Notes: generated from the sequence alone by a model not told the origin. Counted from the first letter of the stretch, positions 48,759 to 59,194 are shown. The stretch is DNA of 64,000 nt from an uncultured Alphaproteobacteria bacterium (GCA_902518705.1 CABYHW010000002.1:32777-96776), one strand, 5' to 3'. Numbers and translations: made by a program.

Positions 48759-49757
48759 ATGACAAATATTTTATTCGAAAATGCTCTCAAAAGAAATATT
48801 CAAAAAACACCACCAATTTGGTTCATGAGACAGGCTGGAAGGTATCATGCGCATTATCGTAAGCTCAAAGAAAAATATACTTTTGAAGAACTTTGTAAAA
48901 CTCCAGATCTAGCTGCAGAAGTCGCTTTTGGTCCAATACAAGAGTTTGATTATGATATTGCAATTTTATTTAGTGATATTTTATTTATCTTGGAGGGACT
49001 TGGTTTAGAATTAAAGTTTGACCCAGGACCTAAATTTAATTCTTATATAAATTCAGAAAACATTAATGATTATAGTAATATTGATCGTGGCATTGAGCAT
49101 ATGCAATTTCAATTTGAAGCTATAAAAATAACAAAAGAGAAATTGCCTAATAATAAAAGTTTAATTGGATTTGTTGGTGGACCTTGGACATTATCAAAAT
49201 ATGCATTTGGAAATAATAACTCTGATTTAATCGACACTAAAATGAATTTAGAATTTATTTCAAAAATTCTTTTACCCCTTCTTAAGAAAAATATTCAATT
49301 ACAATTAGATGCAGGTGTTGAACTTGTCATGATTTTTGATAGCTCTTTGTATGACTTGGATAAAATAAATTTTCATGAAATTTATTCAAAGTTTTTGGAA
49401 GAGATTGCAATCTCTTTTCCAAATAAACTTGGCTATTATTCAAGAGGTAAGAGTTTAACAGATCTAAATTCTATCATCAATTTTCCTTTTGCTGGTTTTG
49501 GCTATGATCACACCATAGATCTTAAATTTATGTTTGAAAATCAAAAACATGGATTTATTCAAGGAAATTTCAATGAACAATTAATGTTAAACGAAACAGA
49601 TACATTTCTTAATGATTTAAAAGATTTTATTAAAAAAATGAAATCAATTGAAAATCTTAATGGCTGGATTTGTGGCCTTGGACATGGAATTAACAAAAAT
49701 ACTCCAGAAAAAAATGTTCATTTATTTATAGAAAATATCAGAAAAGAATTTAGCTAA
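48759..49757 (+). CDS. hemE: Uroporphyrinogen decarboxylase
   Basis: PPIWFMRQAGRYHAHYRKLK, ILFSDILFILEGLG, GFVGGPWTL, GLGHGINKNTPEKNV. ORF track start 48729; 48759 ATG is likelier. Confidence 0.96.
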   Translation: MTNILFENALKRNIQKTPPIWFMRQAGRYHAHYRKLKEKYTFEELCKTPDLAAEVAFGPIQEFDYDIAILFSDILFILEGLGLELKFDPGPKFNSYINSENINDYSNIDRGIEHMQFQFEAIKITKEKLPNNKSLIGFVGGPWTLSKYAFGNNNSDLIDTKMNLEFISKILLPLLKKNIQLQLDAGVELVMIFDSSLYDLDKINFHEIYSKFLEEIAISFPNKLGYYSRGKSLTDLNSIINFPFAGFGYDHTIDLKFMFENQKHGFIQGNFNEQLMLNETDTFLNDLKDFIKKMKSIENLNGWICGLGHGINKNTPEKNVHLFIENIRKEFS

Positions 49758-49762
49758 TAGAT

Positions 49763-50788
49763 ATGGTTAAATATATAGGTGAAAAAGATTATGAGCACGG
49801 GAGTAAAGAAAAAATTGGTGTTTTAATTACTAACCTAGGCACTCCAGATGCTCCTAATAAAAAAGAACTAAAAGTTTATCTTAATCAATTTTTGTCAGAC
49901 CCTAGAGTAATCGAATTACCTAAAATCTTATGGCAAATAATATTGAAGCTAGTAATTTTACAAATAAGACCATCAAAGTCAGCAGAAGCATACAAACAAA
50001 TTTGGACTGATAAGGGTTCTCCACTTTTAGATATCGCAAACAGACAACTAAATAAAATCCAATCATCTTTTTCTTCAAAAAATGAAAATATCGTTTTTGA
50101 AGTTGGGATGCGTTATGGCAATCCATCTATTCCAGATGCTTTGTTAAAACTTCAAAAAAAACAAGTAAGAAGATTATTAGTTCTACCTATGTATCCACAA
50201 TATTGTGCTGCAACAACAGGTAGTACATTTGATGAAGTAACAAATGTATTGCAAAAATGGCGTTGGATACCTGAAATGCGTTTTATCAATCAGTACTTTG
50301 AAGAAAAAAATTATATTGAAGCATTGTCAAATTCAATACAGTCATTTTGGAAAAAAACTTCAAAACCACAAAAAATTATTTTTAGTTATCATGGTATACC
50401 AAAACGGTATTTGACTAATGGTGATCCGTATCATTGCTTTTGTCTTAAAACTACAAGACTGGTCAAAGAACATTTGGGATTATCCGATGATGAGATAATG
50501 ACTACTTTTCAAAGTAGATTTGGAAGAGAGGAATGGTTAAAGCCATATACAAGTGAAACATTAAAAGAATTACCAAAACAAGGGATTAAAAATATACATA
50601 TAATATCTCCTGGTTTCAGCAGTGATTGTCTTGAAACACTAGAAGAACTTGAAGAAGAAAATAAAGAATATTTTATGGAGTCAGGTGGAGAAAATTATCA
50701 TTATATACCTTGCTTGAATGATCACGATGATCACATAGACGTTTTTGTAAATCTGATAAAAAAACATACTCAAGGTTGGCCATTATGA
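49763..50788 (+). CDS. hemH: Ferrochelatase
   Basis: GVLITNLGTPDAPNKKELKVYLNQFLSDPRVIE, LPMYPQYCAATTGS, FSYHGIPKRY, SPGFSSDCLETLEE. Confidence 0.97.
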   Translation: MVKYIGEKDYEHGSKEKIGVLITNLGTPDAPNKKELKVYLNQFLSDPRVIELPKILWQIILKLVILQIRPSKSAEAYKQIWTDKGSPLLDIANRQLNKIQSSFSSKNENIVFEVGMRYGNPSIPDALLKLQKKQVRRLLVLPMYPQYCAATTGSTFDEVTNVLQKWRWIPEMRFINQYFEEKNYIEALSNSIQSFWKKTSKPQKIIFSYHGIPKRYLTNGDPYHCFCLKTTRLVKEHLGLSDDEIMTTFQSRFGREEWLKPYTSETLKELPKQGIKNIHIISPGFSSDCLETLEELEEENKEYFMESGGENYHYIPCLNDHDDHIDVFVNLIKKHTQGWPL

Positions 50789-51594
50789 TTGCGAATCCCA
50801 AATTTAATACTGCAAAAGAATGGTTTGAAAAATTACGAGATAACTTAGTTGAAACTATTCAAAACATTGATGAAAATCAATTTGAAATAAGTAACTGGGA
50901 TCACAAAGGTGATGGTGGTGGAAAAATGAGTAAAATTAAGGGTAATATTATTGAAAAAGGTGGAGTAAATATTTCTACCGTCTCTGGGACATTTAACGAA
51001 AATATGAGAGATGCTATTCCGGGTGCTAAAGAAGATCCAAATTATAATGCAACCGGCATCAGTGTTGTATTGCATCCTGTTTCACCTAAAATTCCTTCTA
51101 TGCATTTTAATACAAGATTTATTAAAACCACTCAGGAATGGTTTGGTGGAGGCATGGATATTACACCTTGTTTAATTTTTGAGGATGAGAAAAAATATCA
51201 TCGTGGTTTAGAAGTTTTGTGTAATAAATATGATAAATCATATTATCCTAAATTTAAAAAATGGTGTGATGACTATTTCTTTCTTAAACATAGAAACGAA
51301 CCAAGAGGTGTTGGAGGAATATTTTTTGATTACCTTCAAACTGGCGATTGGGGAAAAGATTTTGAATTTGTCCAAGGCGTGGGTACTTATTTTCATCAAT
51401 TTATCAAAAATACTTTAATTGCACTTAAGGATGAGGAGTGGAATGAAGAAGAAAAAAAGATACAATTAGTTAAGCGTAGTCGCTATGCTGAATTTAACTT
51501 ATTATATGATAGAGGTACAAAATTTGGTCTAGAGACTGGTGGGAATGTTGATGCTATATTAATGTCAATGCCTCCTCACGCAGTATGGGAATAA
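50785..51594 (+). CDS. hemF: Coproporphyrinogen III oxidase, oxygen-dependent
   Basis: MHFNTRFI, WFGGGMDITPCLIFEDE, RGVGGIFFDYL, RYAEFNLLYDRGTKFGLETGG. Confidence 0.97.
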   Translation: MIANPKFNTAKEWFEKLRDNLVETIQNIDENQFEISNWDHKGDGGGKMSKIKGNIIEKGGVNISTVSGTFNENMRDAIPGAKEDPNYNATGISVVLHPVSPKIPSMHFNTRFIKTTQEWFGGGMDITPCLIFEDEKKYHRGLEVLCNKYDKSYYPKFKKWCDDYFFLKHRNEPRGVGGIFFDYLQTGDWGKDFEFVQGVGTYFHQFIKNTLIALKDEEWNEEEKKIQLVKRSRYAEFNLLYDRGTKFGLETGGNVDAILMSMPPHAVWE

Positions 51595-51597
51595 ATA

Positions 51598-52017
51598 ATG
51601 TTATTTAATACGCTGAAAGTTATTCATATTTTTAGTATCATAGCTTGGATGGCTGGACTTTTATATCTACCACGTTTGTTTGTAAATCATGCTAATCCTG
51701 AAATTACAAAAGAAACATCAGAAACATTCAAACTAATGGAAAGAAAATTATACAGAATAATAATGTTTCCAGCTTTTATAGTGACGTGGATATCAGGTTT
51801 TACACTTACACATTATGTGGGTATTGATACTTGGTTGCTTTTAAAAATTTTATTTGTAATTTTATTATCTGGCTATCATTTTTTTTGTTTAAAATGTCTT
51901 AATGATTTTAAAAATGATAAAAATAAATACTCCACTAAGTTTTTTAGAATTACAAATGAAGCACCAGCAGTAATATTAATTTTTATACTTATACTTGTTG
52001 TATTTCAGCCTTTTTAA
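51598..52017 (+). CDS. hemJ: Protoporphyrinogen oxidase HemJ-like
   Basis: KVIHIFSIIAWMAGLLYLPRLFVNH; small TM protein directly downstream of hemF. Confidence 0.88.
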   Translation: MLFNTLKVIHIFSIIAWMAGLLYLPRLFVNHANPEITKETSETFKLMERKLYRIIMFPAFIVTWISGFTLTHYVGIDTWLLLKILFVILLSGYHFFCLKCLNDFKNDKNKYSTKFFRITNEAPAVILIFILILVVFQPF

Positions 52018-52020
52018 TTA

Positions 52021-52671
52021 CTACTTTTTTGTTTTAATAGGTGTTTTTCTCTTTGGATTACAAATCTTGCATATTTCACACTCCAATCCATAACAACTTC
52101 TTGCCTGACAAAATTCTCTTCCATAAAATATTATTTGTAAATGAAGCTTGTTCCAAGATTTTTTTGGAAAAAGATATTTTAAATCTTTTTCTGTTTGGAC
52201 AACATTTTTACCATTTGTTAAACCCCAACGTTGAGCTAAACGATGAATGTGTGTATCAACTGGAAATGCTGGATGACCAAATCCTTGAGACATAACAACA
52301 CTGGCTGTTTTGTGACCAACACCTGGCAATTTTTCTAATTCCTCAAAACTTTCTGGAACATTGCCTTTAAATTTTTTTACAAGAATTCTTGATAGTTCAA
52401 AAATTGCTTTTGATTTTTGAGGTGCCAAACCACATGGGCGAATAATATTATAAATTGTTTTTTTTGCCAATTTTGTCATTTTTAAAGCCGTGTTTGCTTT
52501 TTTAAATAAGGTTGGTGTAACTTGATTAACTCTTTCATCAGTACATTGAGCACTAAGAAGCACAGCCACAACTAATTCAAATTTATTTTTGTGGTTGAGA
52601 GGAATAGGGACTTTTCTATAAATACGATTGAGTATTCTGGAGACCTCTTGCGCTTTCTCTATTCTTTTCAC
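52021..52671 (-). CDS. nth: Endonuclease III
   Basis: LLSAQCTDERVNQVTP, LPGVGHKTASVVMSQGFGHPAFPVDTHIHRLAQRWGL; C-terminal Cys cluster. Confidence 0.95.
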   Translation of the reverse strand: MKRIEKAQEVSRILNRIYRKVPIPLNHKNKFELVVAVLLSAQCTDERVNQVTPTLFKKANTALKMTKLAKKTIYNIIRPCGLAPQKSKAIFELSRILVKKFKGNVPESFEELEKLPGVGHKTASVVMSQGFGHPAFPVDTHIHRLAQRWGLTNGKNVVQTEKDLKYLFPKKSWNKLHLQIIFYGREFCQARSCYGLECEICKICNPKRKTPIKTKK

Positions 52672-52813
52672 TATATCAAGCCTCCTCCAAGGTTTAAATC
52701 TTAAGTATTACTAATAATTATGACAAAATATAGCATTTATTAATGCTAATAATATTGAATATTTCCATTGAAGTAGTATTGGTCTAGCATCAAATTTCTA
52801 TGGAGGAAATAAT

Positions 52814-54388
52814 ATGAAAAAAACTTTAAGCATTGTTTTGTCATTGCTTTTCATGGGTATTTTCTCACCAGCATTTGCTAATACTATAAAATGGTCAATG
52901 CCAGGTGACTCTTTAACTCTTGATCCGCACGCACAAAACGAAGGACCAACTCACATGGTTTCACGTCAAGTATATGAAGGTTTAGTAACTCCAGGTGTAA
53001 ATATGGAAATACTGCCTCAGCTTGCAGAGTCGTGGAAAACAACTTCTGATAGCACTTGGATATTTACAATCCGTAAGGGTGTGAAGTTTCATGATGGATC
53101 AGATTTAACAGCTAGTGATGTTGCTTTCAGTATTAATAGAGCAAAAACTGCTCCGTCTGATATGGTTGATTTAATTAAAAGTATTAGTTCAGCAACAGCT
53201 TTAACTGATCATACAGTTCAGATTGTAACAAATGGACCAAATCCAATTCTTTTAAACCAATTAACTCAGATATTTGTCATGTCTGAAGATTGGGCAAAAG
53301 CAAATGGTTGTGAAGTTTCATACAACTGGGATGCAGGTGAAACATCTTATTGTGCTTCTAATGCAAACGGAACTGGACCTTTCAAAATTACTTTAAGAGA
53401 ACAGGACGTAAGAACTGTTTTTGAAAAAAATAATGACTGGTGGGGTGATGATAGTACTTTCAATGTAGATACTATTGAACTTCTTCCAATTGCAAATGAT
53501 GCAACAAGAGTTGCAGCACTTCTTTCTGGAGAAATTGACTATACTAATGTTGTTCCAGTTCAAGATATTAGAAGGATCAAAGCTTCTGCTGGACATGATG
53601 TAAAAATGACTCCTCAAAATAGAACAATATTTTTTGGAATGGATCAAGGTTCTGCTGAGTTAAACTCATCCAATATCAAAGGCAAAAACCCTTTTGCAGA
53701 TAAAAGAGTTCGTTTAGCAATGTATCATGCTTTAGATATGGAAGCTATCAAAGATAAGGTAATGAGAGGGCAAAGTGTTCCTGCAGGAATTATTACTGCT
53801 CCTGGTGTAAACGGTCATACTGCTGCACGTGATGAAAGATTACCTTATGATCCAGAGCTATCAAAAAAACTATTAGCAGAAGCTGGTTATCCAGATGGAT
53901 TTAAGGTTACACTAGATTGTCCAAATGATCGTTATATTAATGATGAAGCAATCTGTGTTGCTGCTATTGGTATGTTTGCTAAAATTGGAGTTGATGTAAC
54001 TCTTGATGCAAAAACTAAAAGTCAACACTTCTCAGAAGTTAAAGAAGGTGACGCAAATGGTATGACAAGTGACATGTACATGTTAGGTTGGGGTGTTCCA
54101 ACTTTTGATAGCCATTACGTATACTCGTACTTATTTGATAGTGCTGGTAGCTGGAATAAAGTTAATTTCAGTAATGCTAGAGTTGATGAGTTAGTAGCGG
54201 CAATGGGTGTTGAAACTGACCAAGATAAAAGAAATGCTATGATTGCTGAAGCTTGGGATATTACTCAAGATGATGTAACATATCTTCCTTTACATCACCA
54301 AGTTGTCAACCAAGCATCAAAAAGTAATGTCGATGTTCCAATTAGAATGAACAACGAGCCATTATTTAGATTTGCAAACGTAAACTAA
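52814..54388 (+). CDS. ABC transporter substrate-binding protein (DppA-like, family 5)
   Basis: Signal peptide; LTLDPHAQNEG; FTIRKGVKFHDGSDLTASDVAFSINRA. Confidence 0.93.
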   Translation: MKKTLSIVLSLLFMGIFSPAFANTIKWSMPGDSLTLDPHAQNEGPTHMVSRQVYEGLVTPGVNMEILPQLAESWKTTSDSTWIFTIRKGVKFHDGSDLTASDVAFSINRAKTAPSDMVDLIKSISSATALTDHTVQIVTNGPNPILLNQLTQIFVMSEDWAKANGCEVSYNWDAGETSYCASNANGTGPFKITLREQDVRTVFEKNNDWWGDDSTFNVDTIELLPIANDATRVAALLSGEIDYTNVVPVQDIRRIKASAGHDVKMTPQNRTIFFGMDQGSAELNSSNIKGKNPFADKRVRLAMYHALDMEAIKDKVMRGQSVPAGIITAPGVNGHTAARDERLPYDPELSKKLLAEAGYPDGFKVTLDCPNDRYINDEAICVAAIGMFAKIGVDVTLDAKTKSQHFSEVKEGDANGMTSDMYMLGWGVPTFDSHYVYSYLFDSAGSWNKVNFSNARVDELVAAMGVETDQDKRNAMIAEAWDITQDDVTYLPLHHQVVNQASKSNVDVPIRMNNEPLFRFANVN

Positions 54389-54400
54389 TAATTTTTATAT

Positions 54401-54426
54401 TTTCTGGCCAGTAATCTGGCCAGAAA
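54401..54426 (+). terminator. Intercistronic perfect stem-loop
   Basis: tttctggccag-taat-ctggccagaaa (11-bp perfect stem). Confidence 0.8.
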
Positions 54427-54433
54427 TTAAACC

Positions 54434-55411
54434 ATGTTTAGCTATTTCTTTAAAAGACTATTTCAATCTATTCTTGTAATGATTGTTGTAGCTTTTGTTT
54501 CATTTTCTTTATTTAATTTTGTTGGTGATCCAGTAAATAGTATGACTGGAGAAGATGCTTCTGATGAAAGACGTGCTGAGGTTAGAGAAGTATTGGGTTT
54601 AAATGATCCTGTTTACGTTCAATTTTCACGTTTTATAGGAAATGTAATTCAAGGTGATTTTGGCATATCATACCAATTAAAAAGAGAAGTTTCAGACTTA
54701 ATTGCAGAAAGAATGCCTGCAACTTTAGAATTAGTTTTTGTCTCCGCTTTAATTGCAATCATCAGCGGTGTTATCTTGGGTGTATATACTGGTATTCACA
54801 GAGACAGTTTTATTTCTAATATTATTCTTGTGATTTCCCTAGCAGGGGTTTCTTTACCAACATTCATTATAGGAATAATGTTAATTTATTTGTTTTCAGT
54901 AATTTTAGGAGTTCTTCCATCCTTTGGAAGAGGTGAAGTTACACAATTAGGTTTTTGGACTACAGGATTTTTAACTACTTCTGGTTTAAAAGCACTGATA
55001 CTCCCATCTGTTACGTTGAGTTTATTTCAAATGACTTATGTGATTAGATTAGTTCGAGCTGAAATGATGGAAATTTTACAAACAGATTATATTAAATTTG
55101 CAAAAGCAAGAGGTATAAAAAGGAGTGTTATTAATTATAAGCATGCGCTCAAAAATGGATTAATTCCAGTTATTACTATTACAGGTATCAACATCGGAAC
55201 ATTAATTGCTTTTTCAATTATTACAGAAACAGTTTTTCAATGGCCAGGCATGGGGTCATTATTTATCAAAGCAGTATACTTTGTCGATATTCCTATAATG
55301 TCAGCATATATGATCATGGTAGCCTTTATATTTGTTATGATAAATTTTATTGTAGATATCACATACTATTTTATTGATCCTAGAATTAGGCTTAAGGAAG
55401 AGGGTAGTTAA
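54434..55411 (+). CDS. ABC transporter permease (DppB-like)
   Basis: FKRLFQSILVMIVVAFVSFSLFNFVGDPV; FIDPRIRLKEEGS-type C-terminus. Confidence 0.94.
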   Translation: MFSYFFKRLFQSILVMIVVAFVSFSLFNFVGDPVNSMTGEDASDERRAEVREVLGLNDPVYVQFSRFIGNVIQGDFGISYQLKREVSDLIAERMPATLELVFVSALIAIISGVILGVYTGIHRDSFISNIILVISLAGVSLPTFIIGIMLIYLFSVILGVLPSFGRGEVTQLGFWTTGFLTTSGLKALILPSVTLSLFQMTYVIRLVRAEMMEILQTDYIKFAKARGIKRSVINYKHALKNGLIPVITITGINIGTLIAFSIITETVFQWPGMGSLFIKAVYFVDIPIMSAYMIMVAFIFVMINFIVDITYYFIDPRIRLKEEGS

Positions 55412-55412
55412 A

Positions 55413-56336
55413 ATGCTACTTAAAACGTATAATAAAATATATGATACTGATATTGGATACAGTTTCTTTAATTCTAAATTAGCAATAATTTCTTCAACAA
55501 TATTTTTTATTATACTTTTTTGTTCTGTATTTGCTGGGATAGTTGCACCTTATAATCCTTTTGATCCAGGATCAGTTTCTTTAATGGATGCCTTTACCCC
55601 ACCAGTATGGTCAGAGGGAGGAACTTTTAGCTTCATATTAGGAACTGATCAGCAGGGAAGAGATATGTTTTCAACAATGATTTATGGTTCAAGAATTTCA
55701 CTGATCGTTGGTTTTGCGTCTATAATTTTTGCAATGATACTTGGAGTTTTTCTTGGAATAACAGCTGGATATATTGGTGGTAGGTATGAGATTATTGTAA
55801 TGCGTCTTACAGATGTGCAGTTAACTATTCCAAGTATTTTAATGGCTTTACTTGTTGATGGAATTGCAAGAGCAATTATCTCACAATCAATGCATGATGA
55901 AATGGCAATTTATGTTTTGATTTTCGCCATTGGTATTTCAGAATGGCCTCAGTTTGCAAGAGTATCGAGAGCATCAACCTTAGTTGAAAAAAATAAAGAA
56001 TATGTCTCAGCTTCAAGAATTATTGGATTATCAAATATATTAATTATGTTTAAGCATATTTTACCAAATATACTTCGGCCTATCTTAGTAATTGCTACAA
56101 TCGGATTAGCACTTGCAATTATTACAGAGTCTACCTTAAGTTTTTTAGGTGTTGGCGTTCCACCAACAACACCTTCCCTTGGGACTCTAATAAGGTTTGG
56201 AAATAATTTTTTATTTTCAGGTGAGTGGTGGATTACTTTTTTTCCAGCAATTTTCTTAATTGTTTTAGCATTATCAATTAATTTATTAGGTGATTGGATG
56301 AGAGATGCTTTAAATCCAAAATTAAAAAAGAGATGA
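55413..56336 (+). CDS. ABC transporter permease (DppC-like)
   Basis: GTDQQGRDMFSTMIYGSRISLIVG; GDWMRDALNPKLKKR. ORF track start 55374; 55413 ATG is likelier. Confidence 0.94.
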   Translation: MLLKTYNKIYDTDIGYSFFNSKLAIISSTIFFIILFCSVFAGIVAPYNPFDPGSVSLMDAFTPPVWSEGGTFSFILGTDQQGRDMFSTMIYGSRISLIVGFASIIFAMILGVFLGITAGYIGGRYEIIVMRLTDVQLTIPSILMALLVDGIARAIISQSMHDEMAIYVLIFAIGISEWPQFARVSRASTLVEKNKEYVSASRIIGLSNILIMFKHILPNILRPILVIATIGLALAIITESTLSFLGVGVPPTTPSLGTLIRFGNNFLFSGEWWITFFPAIFLIVLALSINLLGDWMRDALNPKLKKR

Positions 56337-58051
56337 GTTTTTTAGAAGTTAAAAATTTAAACATAAGTTATCCAACACGAAAGGAAACTATTGTTGCAAG
56401 TAAAAATGTAGAATTTTCTTTAGAAAGAGGAGAAATATTAGGAATTGTTGGTGAGTCTGGATCTGGAAAATCTACAATTGCAAATGCGATAATTAACTTG
56501 ATTGATCCTCCAGGTGAAATCACAGATGGCTCAATAAAAATAGACAACATCGAATTAAGAAGTAATGAAGAAATAATTAAAAATATTAGAGGAAAAAAAA
56601 TAGGATTTGTCTTTCAAGACCCTCAAACTTCATTAAACCCTCTATTTAAAATAAAAGATCAATTAATTGAAACTATTCAAGCTCATTTAAATTTAAGTTA
56701 TCAAGATTCACTTAAAAAATCAATTCAACTACTTAAAGAGGTTGGAATAGAGAAAGCTGAAAAAAGAATAGAAGACTATCCACACCAATTTAGTGGCGGT
56801 ATGCGTCAAAGAGTTGTGATAGCTTTAGCGATAAGTTGTGAACCTGACTTAATAATTGCAGATGAACCAACAACAGCTTTAGATGTAAGTATTCAATATC
56901 AAATATTAGAACTACTCAAAGATCTTACAAAGAAAAGAAATCTTGGTGTTATAATTATTACCCATGATATGGGAGTCATAGCAGAGACGACTGATAAAGT
57001 TATTGTTATGAGATACGGACATATTGTTGAACAAGGTGAAACTAAAGAATTATTAACAAATCCAAAATCAACAGAAGCAAGAAGCTTAGTGATTTCAGTG
57101 CCACCAACAAATAAGAAAATTGATAGATTTAAATTAATTAGCCCCGATGGTAACGAAATAACATCTAGTTCCAAGGATTTGACTAAAAACATTATTAAAA
57201 CATGGGGAATAAGGGAAAATAAAAATCAAAAATTATTAAAGCTTGAGGAAGTGACAAAAGTTTTTGATGATAATTCTTTAGGTAATAGTTTTTCATTTAT
57301 TTCTAATAAAGGTTCTAATGATAAAATAGTTAAAGCTGTCGACAATGTATCTTTTGAATTATTCGAAGGTGAGACACTTGGATTAGTTGGAGAGTCTGGT
57401 TCAGGTAAATCAACTATTGCAAAGATTATTACTGGATTAATTATTCCTAACAAAGGTGATTTAATTTATAATAATGAACATCTATATAATTCACATAAAA
57501 AATATCAAATTCATAATAGTAGAGGTCAAATTCAAATGATTTTTCAAGATCCTTACTCATCTCTAAATCCTCGTTTCAAAGTTAAGGATATTATTGCAGA
57601 ACCAATTAAATTTTTTCAAAAAAATATTAGTAATAATGAACTTTTACAAAATGTTTACGACCTAATAGATATTGTTGGAATGACCAGACAATCTCTAGAT
57701 CGATACCCACATGAATTCTCAGGAGGGCAAAGACAGAGAATATCTATTGCTCGCGCCTTGGCAACAAGACCACGATTATTAATATGTGATGAACCAACTT
57801 CTGCATTAGATGTCAGTATACAAGCACAAATATTGAATTTATTAAAAGATATACAGGATGAACTTCATCTCACTATGCTATTTATTAGCCATGACCTCCC
57901 TGTAATTCGCCAAATGTGTGATCGAATAATTGTACTAAAAAATGGCGCTGTTTGTGAAACAAAAGATACAGAGGAATTATTTAATAATCCTAAGCATGAA
58001 TATACGAAGGAATTAATTAGACTTATGCCTAAAATTGAGTCAATAATTTAA
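56333..58051 (+). CDS. ABC transporter, two ATP-binding domains fused (DppD-DppF type)
   Basis: Two Walker A motifs GESGSGKST, two signatures FSGGMRQR and FSGGQRQR in one 570+ aa protein. Confidence 0.95.
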   Translation: MSFLEVKNLNISYPTRKETIVASKNVEFSLERGEILGIVGESGSGKSTIANAIINLIDPPGEITDGSIKIDNIELRSNEEIIKNIRGKKIGFVFQDPQTSLNPLFKIKDQLIETIQAHLNLSYQDSLKKSIQLLKEVGIEKAEKRIEDYPHQFSGGMRQRVVIALAISCEPDLIIADEPTTALDVSIQYQILELLKDLTKKRNLGVIIITHDMGVIAETTDKVIVMRYGHIVEQGETKELLTNPKSTEARSLVISVPPTNKKIDRFKLISPDGNEITSSSKDLTKNIIKTWGIRENKNQKLLKLEEVTKVFDDNSLGNSFSFISNKGSNDKIVKAVDNVSFELFEGETLGLVGESGSGKSTIAKIITGLIIPNKGDLIYNNEHLYNSHKKYQIHNSRGQIQMIFQDPYSSLNPRFKVKDIIAEPIKFFQKNISNNELLQNVYDLIDIVGMTRQSLDRYPHEFSGGQRQRISIARALATRPRLLICDEPTSALDVSIQAQILNLLKDIQDELHLTMLFISHDLPVIRQMCDRIIVLKNGAVCETKDTEELFNNPKHEYTKELIRLMPKIESII

Positions 58052-59194
58052 CTAATTAATAATAGGTAAATTTTCCGGAGTTCTAGTACTTAAAAGTTTA
58101 TAGGAATCTTTAGTTATTAATAAATTTTCTTCATGTACTAATATTTTATTTTCGTCCATTTCAATTGATGGTTCAAGAGTTATAATCATATTTTTCTCTA
58201 GTAACGTTTTATCATTTTTCATAATGCTTGGCGGCTCAGTTAGTTGTAAGCCTAAACCATGACCCATTCTTCCAATTGATACGTTGTTAGTTATTAAACT
58301 TTGAGATAATTTAGAATATATTTCTGAACAACTAATTCCAGGTTTTATAATTTCTAAAGTTCTTTCAGTTGCTTCCCACAATTTATTATATGCATCTAGA
58401 ACTTGTTTGTGAATTTTTCCAAAGCCAAAATTTCTATCAAAATCTGAAAAATAACCATTTAAAGTTGCACCGGTATCAATAATTAGAATATCACCATCTT
58501 TAGTTTCCCTTTCTGTTGGGTTACAGATAATCTGATTATAACCATTAAATCCCGAAGCACACGCCATGTATTGAATATAATCTGCGCCACTTTCAATTAA
58601 TTCTTTTTTAAATATTGATGCAATTTCTTTTTCACTCATTCCTAAATTAATTTTTTGAGGAAAATCATCAAATACCTTACTTGTAATAGAACAAATTTCT
58701 TTAATATTATTGATCTCTATTTCAGATTTGATTTTTCTTATACTCCAAAGTATTTTACTAGCATCAACAAAATTATATTCTGATAAATTTTTTTTAATAT
58801 CCTGATAATCGTTAATACTCATTCGCAAAAAAGATTCATTTCCTAATTCAAATCCAATATTTGAACTTTTAGGAAAATTTCTAATATTTTTTTTCAATAA
58901 AGATATTCCTTCATCTTTAGGATTTGGAGACTCCCAAGTTTCGATATCATTAACTAATGTTTCTTGCATAGCTGTAATACCAATAGATGGTATTATAGCT
59001 TTTATTGGATTTTTTTTTGAAATAATTAAAAACCACGGTCTTGTAGGACTTTCCCAAAAATTACTATCAAGTCCAGTGAAATATCTAAAATTTGATGGTG
59101 AAGTTATAATAACAGCATCAATATTTTCTTTTTCAATATGTATTTGTATTTTTTCAATTCTGGAAATAAATTCTTCTTTTGGAAAATCGTTCAT
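58052..59194 (-). CDS. M24 family metallopeptidase (Xaa-Pro aminopeptidase/creatinase-like)
   Basis: SPSNFRYFTGLD; IIDTGATLNGYFSDFDRNFGFG; GRMGHGLGLQLTEPPSI. Confidence 0.92.
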   Translation of the reverse strand: MNDFPKEEFISRIEKIQIHIEKENIDAVIITSPSNFRYFTGLDSNFWESPTRPWFLIISKKNPIKAIIPSIGITAMQETLVNDIETWESPNPKDEGISLLKKNIRNFPKSSNIGFELGNESFLRMSINDYQDIKKNLSEYNFVDASKILWSIRKIKSEIEINNIKEICSITSKVFDDFPQKINLGMSEKEIASIFKKELIESGADYIQYMACASGFNGYNQIICNPTERETKDGDILIIDTGATLNGYFSDFDRNFGFGKIHKQVLDAYNKLWEATERTLEIIKPGISCSEIYSKLSQSLITNNVSIGRMGHGLGLQLTEPPSIMKNDKTLLEKNMIITLEPSIEMDENKILVHEENLLITKDSYKLLSTRTPENLPIIN

